Origin: an uncultured Luteimonas sp.
GTDB taxonomy: Bacteria > Pseudomonadota > Gammaproteobacteria > Xanthomonadales > Xanthomonadaceae
Length of the DNA: 64,000 bases
Assembly: GCA_934541015.1 (NCBI GenBank)
Contig: CAKTDC010000011.1
Location: 23,054 to 87,053 of the forward strand
Direction of reading: 5' to 3'
Positions 40,811 to 48,609 of this stretch are shown here, piece after piece (positions within the stretch are counted from its first letter, which is position 1; each line of letters starts with the position of its first letter). Made by a program: the position numbers and the translations under genes. The notes beneath the pieces are model-generated. The model ran no database searches, was not told the DNA's origin, and saw nothing but the letters and a program-made list of their open reading frames with translations.

Positions 40811-41311
40811 ATGAACGCGCACGTCCACGCCTGCACCGATCCCAAGCACCACGTCCACGACGCCAGGGGCTTCGTGCAGGCGGTGGAGAAGGCCTGCAGC
40901 GAGCGCGGCCTGCGCCTGACCCCGATCCGTTCCAGGGTGCTGCGGCTGCTGGCCGAGGCCGGCAAGCCGGTCAAGGCCTACGAACTGCTCGACCAGGTGC
41001 GCGCCGGCAAGGGCGCCGGTGCCGACGCGCCGCCCACGATCTACCGGGCGCTGGATTTCCTGCTGGCCAACGGCTTCATCCACAAGCTGCAGTCGGTCAA
41101 CGCCTTCGTCGCCTGCCACCACCCCAACGCCGCGCAGCATTCGGTGCCCTTCCTGATCTGCGACAACTGCCTGGACGCGGCCGAACTGGAGGACGACCAG
41201 GTGGTCGAACTGCTCGACTCCCGCGCCCGCGCGCTCGGGTTCACCCCGCTGGCGCAGACGCTCGAAGTGCACGGCCTGTGCGCCGCCTGCGCCCGCGAAG
41301 CGGCGGGCTGA
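40811..41311 (+). CDS. zur: Fur-family zinc uptake regulator Zur
   Basis: Zur represses zinc-uptake genes when zinc is plentiful. The 166-residue product has a histidine-rich N-terminus (NAHVHACTDPKHHVHD), a winged helix (RLTPIRSRVLRLL ... PTIYRALDFLLANGFIHKL) and a dimer domain with the structural zinc pairs C117/C120 (CDNC) and C157/C160 (CAAC). The lack of a Fur-like HHDH motif (ACHHPNAAQHS instead) and the neighbouring zinc-type TonB receptor with a Zur box favour Zur over Fur. It follows gltX closely. Confidence 0.85.
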   Translation: MNAHVHACTDPKHHVHDARGFVQAVEKACSERGLRLTPIRSRVLRLLAEAGKPVKAYELLDQVRAGKGAGADAPPTIYRALDFLLANGFIHKLQSVNAFVACHHPNAAQHSVPFLICDNCLDAAELEDDQVVELLDSRARALGFTPLAQTLEVHGLCAACAREAAG

Positions 41312-41327
41312 ACGCGCCGCTGCACGG

Positions 41328-42557
41328 TCAGGCGGCGGTCAGCGCCGGCCGCGGCAGGCGCGCTTCGCGGATCGGCAGGTTCGCGGCCGCGGCCATCAGC
41401 GCAAGCGCCATGTCGGCGTACCACACCCACAGGTAGGAACCGCTGCTGGCCACCGCGATGCCGCCCAGCCACGCACCGAAGAAGGCGCCGGTCTGGTGGG
41501 TGAGCAGGGTCAGGCCGAACAGCGTGGCCAGGTAGCGCGGCCCGAACAGCTTGCCGACCAGGCCCGCGGTCGGGGGCACGGTCGCCAGCCAGCTCATGCC
41601 CAGGCCGATCGAGAACAGCGCGAACACGGTCGGCGTCGGCGGCGACAGCACGTACACCAGGATCATCAGCGCACGGCTGGCGTAGACCGCGGTCAGCAGC
41701 CACTTCATGCGGAACTTCTGCCCGAGCCAGCCGGCGCCGATGCTGCCGACGATGTTGAACAGTCCGATCAGCGACAGCGACATCGCCGACACGCTGGAGG
41801 GCAGGCCGCACATCGCGATTTCCGTGGGCAGGTGGGTGACCAGGAAGGCGATGTGGAATCCGCAGGTGAAGAAGCCCAGGTGCAGCATCCAGTAGCTGCG
41901 GTCGCGCAGCGCGATCGACAGCTGCCGGCGCAGGCCCGGCTCCGCCGGGTCCGCGGCGGCCGCGTCGGCGTCGGCAGCCGTGGGCGCCGGGCGGCGGCGC
42001 AGCGGCCAGGCCAGGGGCAGGGTGGCCAGGGCGGTGGCGGCCATCGCCCAGGCCGCGGCCATCCAGCCGAAGGCGCCGATGACGGCGCTGGTGAACGGGG
42101 CGTAGACGAACTGTCCGAACGACCCGCCGGCGTTGATCACGCCGGCGACCATCGAGCGCCGCCCGGGCGGCACCGAGCGTGCGCTGCAGCCGATCAGCAC
42201 CGGGATGCTGCCGGCGCCCGCGCCTGCGGCGCTCAGCACGCCCAGGGTCAGCAGCAGCCCCCATCCGGAGACGAACACCGGCACCAGGGCCATGCCCACG
42301 ACCAGCAGGAGGCCGCCTGCCACCAGCACCCGGCCGCTGCCGCGCTGGTCGGCGATGGCGCCGAAGACCGGCTGCACCGCGCCCCAGATGAACTGGCCGA
42401 CCGCCAGCGCGAAACTGATCGCGGCGATGCCCAGGCCGGTGTCCGCCGCGATCGGCTGCACGAACAGGCCCAGCGACTGGCGGATGCCCATGGTGATCAT
42501 CAGCATCGCGGTGGCGGCCAGCACCAGCGGCCACCAGCGTCCCGTGCCGGCGCTCAT
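41328..42557 (-). CDS. MFS transporter
   Basis: The 409-residue product has about twelve hydrophobic segments and a charged central loop (LRRRPAPTAADADAAAADPA). It starts GRWWPLVLAATAMLMITMGI and is of the oxalate/formate-antiporter-like or YfcJ-like MFS type; the substrate cannot be told. Its ATG overlaps the stop of the upstream marR-type gene (ATGA), indicating one leftward operon controlled by that regulator. It is convergent with zur. Confidence 0.85.
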   Translation of the reverse strand: MSAGTGRWWPLVLAATAMLMITMGIRQSLGLFVQPIAADTGLGIAAISFALAVGQFIWGAVQPVFGAIADQRGSGRVLVAGGLLLVVGMALVPVFVSGWGLLLTLGVLSAAGAGAGSIPVLIGCSARSVPPGRRSMVAGVINAGGSFGQFVYAPFTSAVIGAFGWMAAAWAMAATALATLPLAWPLRRRPAPTAADADAAAADPAEPGLRRQLSIALRDRSYWMLHLGFFTCGFHIAFLVTHLPTEIAMCGLPSSVSAMSLSLIGLFNIVGSIGAGWLGQKFRMKWLLTAVYASRALMILVYVLSPPTPTVFALFSIGLGMSWLATVPPTAGLVGKLFGPRYLATLFGLTLLTHQTGAFFGAWLGGIAVASSGSYLWVWYADMALALMAAAANLPIREARLPRPALTAA

Positions 42558-42994
42558 CGGTCCAGGGTCCGCGCGACGCGGTCTAGGATGGCGTGCAGGC
42601 GGCCGATCTCGTCCACGCCGGCGCCGGCCTCCAGCCGGGCCTGGGCCGCCTTCCACCGCGGCTCGGCGCCGGCGATTGCGGCCCCGCCGGCGGCGGTGAG
42701 CGCCACCTGCCGCTGGCGGGCGTCTTCCGGGTTGGGACGCAGGATCACCCAGCCGGCGGCGACCAGCCGCTTCAGGTCCCGGCTCAGGGTGCTGCGCTCC
42801 ATGCCCAGCGTCGCCGCCAGCGCGGCGACCGAGTGCCGCCCTTCCTGCGCACGGCGCAGGATCGAGAACTGGTTGACGGTCATGCCTGCCGGCGCCAGCG
42901 CCTGGTCGTAGCGCAGGGTCATGAGCCGGCTCAGCCTGCGCAGCCGGTGGCAGGTGCAGCCGAAGGTGGGGGCGGGAGGGTTCGTCGCGGTCAT
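42554..42994 (-). CDS. MarR-family transcriptional regulator
   Basis: The 146-residue product has the MarR winged-helix core: SVAALAATLGMERSTLSRDL as recognition region and the wing RPNPEDARQRQVALTAAG. A metal-like cysteine segment FGCTCHRLRRLSR stands at the N-terminus. It is the first gene of a two-gene operon with the MFS transporter, a common efflux arrangement. A 10-base palindrome just upstream may be its own operator. Confidence 0.88.
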   Translation of the reverse strand: MTATNPPAPTFGCTCHRLRRLSRLMTLRYDQALAPAGMTVNQFSILRRAQEGRHSVAALAATLGMERSTLSRDLKRLVAAGWVILRPNPEDARQRQVALTAAGGAAIAGAEPRWKAAQARLEAGAGVDEIGRLHAILDRVARTLDR

Positions 42995-43022
42995 CAACGG
43001 TGCAGGTGCATCTGGATATTGA

Positions 43023-43032
43023 TGTATATACA
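43023..43032. promoter_or_regulatory. Palindrome upstream of the marR-type gene
   Basis: TGTATATACA is a perfect palindrome 28 bases before the MarR start codon, in an AT-rich patch. It fits either a MarR autoregulatory site or part of the leftward promoter. Confidence 0.4.
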
Positions 43033-43124
43033 CCGTTATCGCCGACCCGCCCATCCGACCAAAGGCGGGGGCGGGGGGCGACACATTGTGCCGCGCTCCG
43101 CAGCAGGCAGCCGGTCGCGATCCT

Positions 43125-43147
43125 GTAATGTAATAGTATATCATTAC
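43125..43147 (+). promoter_or_regulatory. Zur box before the TonB-dependent receptor
   Basis: GTAATG (43125-43130) and CATTAC (43142-43147) are perfect inverted arms around TAATAGTATAT. Aligned with the Zur consensus AATGTTATANTATAACATT, bases 43127-43145 agree at 16 of 18 defined positions. It lies 39 bases before the receptor start, in an AT-rich island, and the zur gene is 1.8 kb away. Confidence 0.75.
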
Positions 43148-43186
43148 GTACAGTGGGCCCCCGCCGCCGCCCCCTCCAGGACACCG

Positions 43187-45328
43187 ATGCATCGATTCCA
43201 CAGCGCTCCCGGCACTGCACTTGGCCTTGCCCTGGCCGGCGCAGTACTCCTCTCTCCCCACGCACTGGCCTCCGACGAGCTCGATCCGCAGTCGGGCAGC
43301 GAGCTGCACGTCAACGAACTGCGCCCGATCCAGGTGGTCGGCATTACCGAGGATCCCGACCGCATCGCCTCGCCGCACAGCGTGGTGTCGGGCGAGGACG
43401 TGGTCGCCAGCGGCGCCGGAACCCTCGGCGAGGCGCTGTCCGGGCAGCCGGGCGTGCATGCGGACACCTTCGGCGCCGGCAGCAGCCGGCCGGTGATCCG
43501 CGGCCAGGTCGGGCCGCGGGTGAAGGTGCTGTCCGACAGCGCCGCGATCCTGGATGCCTCCGACATCTCCCCCGACCACGCGGTGACCGTGGATCCGCTG
43601 CTGGGCGAACAGATCGAAGTCCTGCGCGGCCCCGCCACGCTGCTCTACGGCGGTGGCGCGATCGGCGGGGTGGTGAATGTGCTCGACGGCAAGGTGCCCA
43701 CCGAGCTGCCCTACGAGGGCCTGGAAGGCCGCTTCATCCTGCGCGGCAACTCCGTGGCCGAGGAGAAGGCGTTCGGAGCGGCGGTCTCGGCGCAGGTGGC
43801 GTCGCACCTGGTCCTGCACCTGGAAACCTCACACCGCGGCACCGGCGACTACCGCGTCCCGGGGCTGGAGGAGTCGCGCGTGCACGGCAGCTTCAGCGAT
43901 TCGCGCAATTCCAGCGCCGGCCTGTCGTGGGTGGGCGACAGCGGCTACCTGGGCCTGGCCTTCTCCTGGCGTGACGAGGACTACGGCCTGCCCGGGCACA
44001 GCCACGATTACGAGGACTGCCATCCGCACGGCAGCAGCCTGCACTGCGGCGGCCACGACGACCACGACGGTCATGGCCACGATCACGATCATGACCACGG
44101 GCATGATCATGACCACGGCCACGCCCACCTGGCGCGGGTCGACCTGGAAAGCCGGCGCTGGGACCTGCGCGGCGAGTTCCGCCAGCCCTTTGCCGGCATC
44201 TCGCGCATCCGCCTGCGCTCAAGCTACACCGACTACAGCCACGACGAACTGGAGGACGGCCAGCTTGCGACCACTTTCAGCAACAAGGGCCACGATTCGC
44301 GCATCGAGTTCGAACACGCGCCGCTGGGCGACTGGACCGGGGTGTTCGGCATGCAGCATGCGGACGCGCGCTTCGGCGCCGACGGCCTGGAGGCGTTCAT
44401 GCCCGACGTGGAGACGCGCAGCACCGGCGTGTTCCTGGTCGAGCACTTCGACCCCAGCGAGCGCTGGCACTTCGAGATGGGTGCGCGGCACGAGCGGGTG
44501 AGGCATGAGCCGGTGGACGATGCCCGCGGACGTCCGTCGTGGAGCGGCGACGCGACCTCGTTCTCCGGCGCGGCGGTGTGGCATTTCCAGCCGGGGATGG
44601 CGCTGGCGTTCTCCGCCTCGCGCTCCGAGCGCGCGCCGCATGCGCAGGAGCTGTACGCGCGCGGCGTGCACCTGGCGACCAATACCTACGAATGCGGCCT
44701 GGTCGAACACCCGCTGACCTGTGGCGGGGCCGAGAACAACGCCGGCTACGGCAACGAGGCCGCGAAGAACTACGAGCTGTCCCTGCGCCGCACCGAAGGC
44801 GACCTGACCTTCGACATCGGCGCCTTCGCCAACGATTTCGACGGCTACATCTTCGCCCGCACGCTCGACCGGCACGAGGATTTCCGCCTGATCAAGTACA
44901 GCCAGCGCGATGCGGAGTTCCGCGGCTTCGAGGGCGAGGTCGCGTACCGCTTCAGCGATGCGTTCTCGGCCAGCGTGTTCGGCGACCGGGTGCGGGCGAA
45001 ATTCGCCGACGGCAGCGGCCACGTGCCGCGGATCCCGCCCTCGCGGCTGGGCCTGCGCCTGGACCTGGAACTGGGCGCCTTCGGCGGCGAACTCGAGTTC
45101 TACCGCGCCGGCGCCCAGGACGACGTCGCCGACCACGAGACGCGCACGCCCGGCCACTCCATGCTCAACCTGTCGGCGCACTACCACCTGGCCGACGGCT
45201 ATGCGCGGCTGTTCGTGCGCGGCGCCAACCTGCTCGACGAGCAGGTCTGGAACCACACCTCGTTCCTGTCCGACACCGTTCCGCTGCCCGGCCGCAATAT
45301 CACGGTCGGCTTCAGCTACCGGTTCTGA
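43187..45328 (+). CDS. TonB-dependent receptor with histidine-rich loop, probable zinc receptor
   Basis: The 713-residue outer membrane protein has a signal peptide (ending PHALAS), a plug domain (VVGITEDPDRIASPHSVVSG, EVLRGPATLLYGGGAIGGVV) and a beta-barrel ending in GFSYRF. At about residues 278-315 an extracellular loop is packed with His, Asp and Gly (GHDDHDGHGHDHDHDHG and neighbours, with two Cys), as in ZnuD-type zinc receptors. A near-perfect Zur box stands in front. I infer high-affinity zinc uptake energised by TonB. A MerC-like gene follows on the same strand. Confidence 0.9.
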   Translation: MHRFHSAPGTALGLALAGAVLLSPHALASDELDPQSGSELHVNELRPIQVVGITEDPDRIASPHSVVSGEDVVASGAGTLGEALSGQPGVHADTFGAGSSRPVIRGQVGPRVKVLSDSAAILDASDISPDHAVTVDPLLGEQIEVLRGPATLLYGGGAIGGVVNVLDGKVPTELPYEGLEGRFILRGNSVAEEKAFGAAVSAQVASHLVLHLETSHRGTGDYRVPGLEESRVHGSFSDSRNSSAGLSWVGDSGYLGLAFSWRDEDYGLPGHSHDYEDCHPHGSSLHCGGHDDHDGHGHDHDHDHGHDHDHGHAHLARVDLESRRWDLRGEFRQPFAGISRIRLRSSYTDYSHDELEDGQLATTFSNKGHDSRIEFEHAPLGDWTGVFGMQHADARFGADGLEAFMPDVETRSTGVFLVEHFDPSERWHFEMGARHERVRHEPVDDARGRPSWSGDATSFSGAAVWHFQPGMALAFSASRSERAPHAQELYARGVHLATNTYECGLVEHPLTCGGAENNAGYGNEAAKNYELSLRRTEGDLTFDIGAFANDFDGYIFARTLDRHEDFRLIKYSQRDAEFRGFEGEVAYRFSDAFSASVFGDRVRAKFADGSGHVPRIPPSRLGLRLDLELGAFGGELEFYRAGAQDDVADHETRTPGHSMLNLSAHYHLADGYARLFVRGANLLDEQVWNHTSFLSDTVPLPGRNITVGFSYRF

Positions 45329-45452
45329 GCGGCACGGGCGCGAAGACGCGGTGCCGGGCCGGAGCGGGCGTGCGGCGGTGGCCGGCGGCGCCTGGTCCGG
45401 CCGATTCCCGGGGGCCGGCGTGGCTCACTGCGGAGCTTCCGCTCCAGGCTGG

Positions 45453-45470
45453 GATGTTATAATGTTTCGA
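45453..45470 (+). promoter_or_regulatory. Promoter with Zur-like half site before the MerC-type gene
   Basis: TATAAT at 45458-45463 is a perfect -10 box. The overlapping ATGTTATAAT (45454-45463) equals the left half of the Zur consensus, but the right half is not conserved. Confidence 0.4.
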
Positions 45471-45494
45471 ATTCGCCCGACTTCCACGGACGCC

Positions 45495-45887
45495 ATGTCC
45501 TCATCCGCGCTCAAACAGGCAGACCGCATCGGCTTCGCCGCGTCCTTCCTGTGCGCGGTGCACTGCGCCCTGGTGCCGGTGCTGCTGGCGGTGCTGCCGG
45601 CGTTCGGGCTCAAGCTCGGCGGCTGGGTCGACATCGACCAGGCGTTCGTGGTGTTCGCCACCCTGCTCGGCGCCGCCACGCTGACCCTGGGCTGGCGCAG
45701 GCACCGCGGCTTCCGCGCCTGGGCGCTGCTGCTGCCGGGGCTGGGGCTGGTGTGGGCCGGCTCGTTCACCTCGCTGCACGACCACACCCTGGCCCATGTC
45801 GGAATCATGGTCCTGGGCGGACTGCTGCTTGCCGGGGCGCACCTGCTCAACCTCCGCCTGACCCACGCCGCCGCCGCCGTCCGCTGA
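45495..45887 (+). CDS. MerC-domain membrane protein
   Basis: The 130-residue product has about four membrane segments and the MerC-type start DRIGFAASFLCAVHCALVPVLL with a Cys and a CALVP-like metal segment. Histidines recur in LHDHTLAHVG. MerC proteins were first known as mercury carriers; members next to Zur-controlled receptors are more plausibly linked to zinc, which is my inference. The ATG at 45495 is chosen; 45462 in frame (MFRIRPT) would overlap the TATAAT box. Confidence 0.75.
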   Translation: MSSSALKQADRIGFAASFLCAVHCALVPVLLAVLPAFGLKLGGWVDIDQAFVVFATLLGAATLTLGWRRHRGFRAWALLLPGLGLVWAGSFTSLHDHTLAHVGIMVLGGLLLAGAHLLNLRLTHAAAAVR

Positions 45888-45965
45888 GTCCGCGCGTGCT
45901 AGGATGCGCGGCCTGCGGCAGGGGCCGCACCGGCATCTCCACGCAATACATTCAGGAGCAGCAAG

Positions 45966-46139
45966 ATGGGCAAGGGCGACCGCAAGACCGCCAAGGGCAA
46001 GCGCTACAACTCCAGCTACGGCAATGCGCGCAGCAGGGCCACCGCGAAGTCGGCGGGCACGGCTGCGGCGCCGGTGGCCAGCAAGGCCGCCAGGACCGCT
46101 GCAAAGGCGCCGGCCAAGAAGACGGTGAAGAAGGCATAG
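45966..46139 (+). CDS. Small ribosomal protein bTHX
   Basis: This 57-residue basic protein begins MGKGDRKTAKGKRYNSSYGN, matching the bTHX (30S protein Thx) family that fits in a cavity of the 30S head. The C-terminal half is an Ala/Lys-rich tail (AKAPAKKTVKKA), longer than in Thermus. It starts with GGAG-like AGGAGC about nine bases upstream and is followed by a strong terminator, so it is its own short transcript. Confidence 0.85.
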   Translation: MGKGDRKTAKGKRYNSSYGNARSRATAKSAGTAAAPVASKAARTAAKAPAKKTVKKA

Positions 46140-46167
46140 CGTTTCAGGCGCTGCCTGCTTCCACAGC

Positions 46168-46200
46168 GAAAACCCCGCGCAGGCGGGGTTTTCCGTTTCC
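46168..46200 (+). terminator. Terminator after the bTHX gene
   Basis: GAAAACCCCGC (46168-46178) pairs with GCGGGGTTTTC (46183-46193) around GCAG; the T run is within the stem and followed by CGTTTCC. Likely bidirectional. Confidence 0.85.
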
Positions 46201-46272
46201 GGGCGCGGCAACAGTGGACCGGCCGTGCGCCTGCGCTATCCTGCCGCACCTTCATTCGCGCAGGATCCGACC

Positions 46273-46512
46273 ATGGCCGACAAGCCGACCGACGAAGACC
46301 TGGTGGTCGCCAAGCAGGCGGCCCTGGAGATCATGATGCTGACCCTGGTCCGGCCGCTTGCCGCCAATCCGAAGTTCTGGGCGGACATCGACGCCCTGGC
46401 GGACGCGTTCGAGCAGATGAACCAGGACGTGCTGGCCGCCTTCCCCCAGCGCTGGGGCGCCACCCGCGGGTTCCTGACCCAGTGGCGCAAGGCCCTCAAC
46501 CCCGGCGGCTGA
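46273..46512 (+). CDS. Small uncharacterised protein
   Basis: I do not recognise this 79-residue protein. It has no signal peptide, is mostly helical in appearance (VVAKQAALEIMMLTLVRPLA, then FWADIDALADAFEQMNQDVL) and ends with a basic segment (TQWRKALNPGG). Codon use looks like that of its neighbours. It stands alone between the bTHX terminator and the repeat block next to tRNA-Ser. Confidence 0.55.
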   Translation: MADKPTDEDLVVAKQAALEIMMLTLVRPLAANPKFWADIDALADAFEQMNQDVLAAFPQRWGATRGFLTQWRKALNPGG

Positions 46513-46517
46513 GGGGA

Positions 46518-46555
46518 GATACGCAGAACGCCCCTTGCGGGGCGCTGTGCGTGTC
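46518..46555. repeat. Second copy of the tRNA-Ser trailer hairpin
   Basis: GATACGCAGAACGCCCCTTG and the following bases to 46555 nearly repeat the trailer at 46684-46720 in the same orientation. With the multi-hairpin element between them, the two copies look like flanking direct repeats. Confidence 0.65.
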
Positions 46556-46561
46556 GGCTGG

Positions 46562-46653
46562 GGGGGATTCACTCGGGCCATCCATGGCCCTCGCCCCTGC
46601 GGGGCAGCCTTCGGCTGTGCAGATCGGCAGTCCTGCCGATCTGTCGAACCCCC
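46562..46653. repeat. 92-nt multi-hairpin repeat, copy 1 (next to tRNA-Ser CGA)
   Basis: The element opens with GGGGGATT and closes with GAACCCCC, which pair or resemble a split tRNA T-arm. Inside are four hairpins: GGGCCAT/ATGGCCC, GCCCC/GGGGC, AGCC/GGCT and the 11-bp CAGATCGGCAG/CTGCCGATCTG. A second copy at 52623-52714 has the same length and differs at five positions. Confidence 0.85.
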
Positions 46654-46683
46654 TTGGGCTTCTCATCCGATCCCCTCCCCGCC

Positions 46684-46720
46684 AGATACGCAAAACGCCC
46701 CTTGCGGGGCGCTGTGCGTA
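46684..46720 (-). terminator. Terminator of tRNA-Ser(CGA)
   Basis: Read leftward, CGCCCC-GCAA-GGGGCG is followed by TTTTGCG. The outer arms CCGCCAGATACGC (46679-46691) and GCGTATCTGGCGG (46716-46728) extend the stem into the tRNA 3' end. Confidence 0.75.
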
Positions 46721-46722
46721 TC

Positions 46723-46813
46723 TGGCGGGGAGGGGGGGATTCGAACCCCCGAGGCGCTATAAACGCCTGCCTGATTTCGAGTCAGGTACATTCAACCGCT
46801 CTGCCACCTCCCC
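46723..46813 (-). tRNA. tRNA-Ser, anticodon CGA
   Basis: Read leftward, the 91-nt molecule has acceptor arms GGGGAGG and CCTCCCC, discriminator G and an encoded CCA. The anticodon loop is CTCGAAA in a CCTGA/TCAGG stem, giving CGA (reads UCG). A long variable arm (GCAGGCGTTTATAGCGCC region) is as expected of a class II tRNA, and the T-arm is GGGGGTTCGAATCCCCC. Confidence 0.97.
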
Positions 46814-46909
46814 GGAACCGGGTGTTGCGCGGTCCGGCGCGATCGCCGGGGGCGCAATGATACGGGCGGGGTGGGGCGGGGACAAGGCGCGGTGTCGCCG
46901 GGTGCGGCC

Positions 46910-47650
46910 TCAGCGCCAGTTCTCGGCCACCCACGGCGTGGGCAGCACCCGCCGGTACCACTTGCCGCTGCGGCCGGCGATGGCGTCGGGCGGGTGGGGC
47001 CTGCCGTGGAAGGCGATGATCTTCGCACCCTGCGGAATGCGCGGCGGCAGGAACCAGCCCAGCAGCAGCCCGCGCACGCAGTGGCGCTTGAAGCTGCGGC
47101 ACCACTCGGCCGGCCAGTAGCCCAGCTTGCCCTGCCGGGCCAGGTAGCCGGTGATGTACTCCTGCTCGTTGCGCACTTTCGACAGCGCCTCGGCCTGGTG
47201 GTCGCGCAGGTGGTCGAGCGCGTCGCGGTGGGCGCCGATCTCGTAGCGGTAGACCGAGGTGTTGCCGGTTTCGTCGCGCTTGTCCCACTCCTTGATGACC
47301 AGGAACTCGCCCGGCGGATCGAAGAATTCATCGATGCTGTCCACGATCACCACGTCCAGGTCGATGAACAGGGTCGTGCCGGCCAGGTCGTGGAGCGGGT
47401 CGGCGAAGCTGGTGAGCTTCAGCCAGCCGTGGGCGAAGGTCCAGGGCTTGCGGGCGTCGAAATCCGGGATGCCGACCTCGGGGATGTCGAATACCTCGAT
47501 GTCGGGGTCGATCCCGCTGCGGTCGTCGGTCAGGCAGACGAAGCGGTGCGGGCGCGACAGGTGCCTGCGCACCATCGAGCGCAGCCGGTTGACGTACTCG
47601 GGCCCGTACTTGGTGCCCCATTTGATGCAAAGGACGTTGACGGTCTGCAT
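46910..47650 (-). CDS. Probable glycosyltransferase
   Basis: The 246-residue product has no signal or membrane segment. It begins VNVLCIKWGTKYGPEYVNRL, a pattern seen in sugar-nucleotide-dependent transferases, and carries the metal-binding DxD in LFIDLDVVIVDSIDEF, with a HGRPHP segment near the end. Its neighbour kdkA acts on the lipopolysaccharide core, so a role in core or surface glycan assembly is plausible. They are divergent, with about 106 bases between. The acceptor is unknown. Confidence 0.7.
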   Translation of the reverse strand: MQTVNVLCIKWGTKYGPEYVNRLRSMVRRHLSRPHRFVCLTDDRSGIDPDIEVFDIPEVGIPDFDARKPWTFAHGWLKLTSFADPLHDLAGTTLFIDLDVVIVDSIDEFFDPPGEFLVIKEWDKRDETGNTSVYRYEIGAHRDALDHLRDHQAEALSKVRNEQEYITGYLARQGKLGYWPAEWCRSFKRHCVRGLLLGWFLPPRIPQGAKIIAFHGRPHPPDAIAGRSGKWYRRVLPTPWVAENWR

Positions 47651-47756
47651 GGTGGTCCGCCCGGCTCCGTGGCCCGCGCCTGTGCGCGCTTGCCGACAGT
47701 ATAGGGCGAGCCTTCGGGACCCCGAGCGGTCAGCGTCGAATTGCTAAACTCGCGCA

Positions 47757-48515
47757 ATGGCACTTTTCGACGCCAACGAGAGCCTGACTCCGTTCCACGA
47801 CGACCGTGGAAGCGGCGAGTACGGCGCGATCCTGTTCGACCAGACCCAGCTGCGGCAGGTGGATCCGCGCTGGTTCGACCCCCTGCAGTGGGGCAGCCGG
47901 GCGACCCGGGTCCGCGGCAGCGGGCGCGGCGGCGCCTGGTTCATCGACGCCAGCCACGGGCCCTGCGTGCTGCGCCAGTACCTGCGCGGCGGGCTGGTGG
48001 CGAAGATCAACCACGATCGCCACCTGTGGCGCGGGGTGAACCGGGTGCGCAGCTTCGCGGAATTCCGGCTGCTGCGGCAGCTGTGCCAGCACAGGCTGCC
48101 GGTGCCGCAGCCGGTCGCCGCCTGCTACCTGCGCAGCCGGTTCAGCTATCGGGCCTGGATCATCATCGAACGCCTGCTGGAGGTGCGCTCGCTCGCCGAG
48201 CTGGCGATCGAGTCGCCGGCGGACGCGCCCTGGGCCGCCACCGGCACGATGGTCGCCCGCTTCCATCGCCAGGGGCTGGACCACGCCGACCTGAACGCGC
48301 ACAACGTGCTCTACGACAGCGCAGGCAAGGGCTGGCTGATCGATCTGGATCGCGGCCGCCTGCGCATTCCCGACACCGCCTGGCGCGAGGGCAACCTGGA
48401 GCGGCTGCTGCGTTCGCTGCGCAAGGTCTCGCCGCCCGGGGCGCACGCGCGCATCGACGAGGGTTTCGCGCAGCTCAGGCAGGCCTACGACGCCTACTGG
48501 GCCAGGGGCCACTAG
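47757..48515 (+). CDS. kdkA: 3-deoxy-D-manno-octulosonic acid kinase
   Basis: KdkA phosphorylates the Kdo residue of the lipopolysaccharide inner core and is typical of Haemophilus, Xanthomonas and relatives. The 252-residue kinase-fold protein has LRQYLRGGLVAKINHDRHLW near the N-terminus, the catalytic loop HADLNAHNVLYD and the metal site WLIDLDRGRLR. It acts on the cytoplasmic side of the inner membrane. It is divergent from the glycosyltransferase gene. Confidence 0.88.
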   Translation: MALFDANESLTPFHDDRGSGEYGAILFDQTQLRQVDPRWFDPLQWGSRATRVRGSGRGGAWFIDASHGPCVLRQYLRGGLVAKINHDRHLWRGVNRVRSFAEFRLLRQLCQHRLPVPQPVAACYLRSRFSYRAWIIIERLLEVRSLAELAIESPADAPWAATGTMVARFHRQGLDHADLNAHNVLYDSAGKGWLIDLDRGRLRIPDTAWREGNLERLLRSLRKVSPPGAHARIDEGFAQLRQAYDAYWARGH

Positions 48516-48609
48516 GCGTGGCCGCGCCGATGGCGTGCAGGCGGATGCGGGCCCGGGACTCCGGCTCGCGGGCTTCGCCTGCGGTCCGGGCGGGCGGGAG
48601 CAGGGGCTG

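Noticed and set aside
46513..46735. Small frames over the 92-nt element (also at 52611-52830)
   Set aside because: The same pseudo-peptides appear at both copies because the DNA repeats; the conserved feature is base pairing, not a reading frame.
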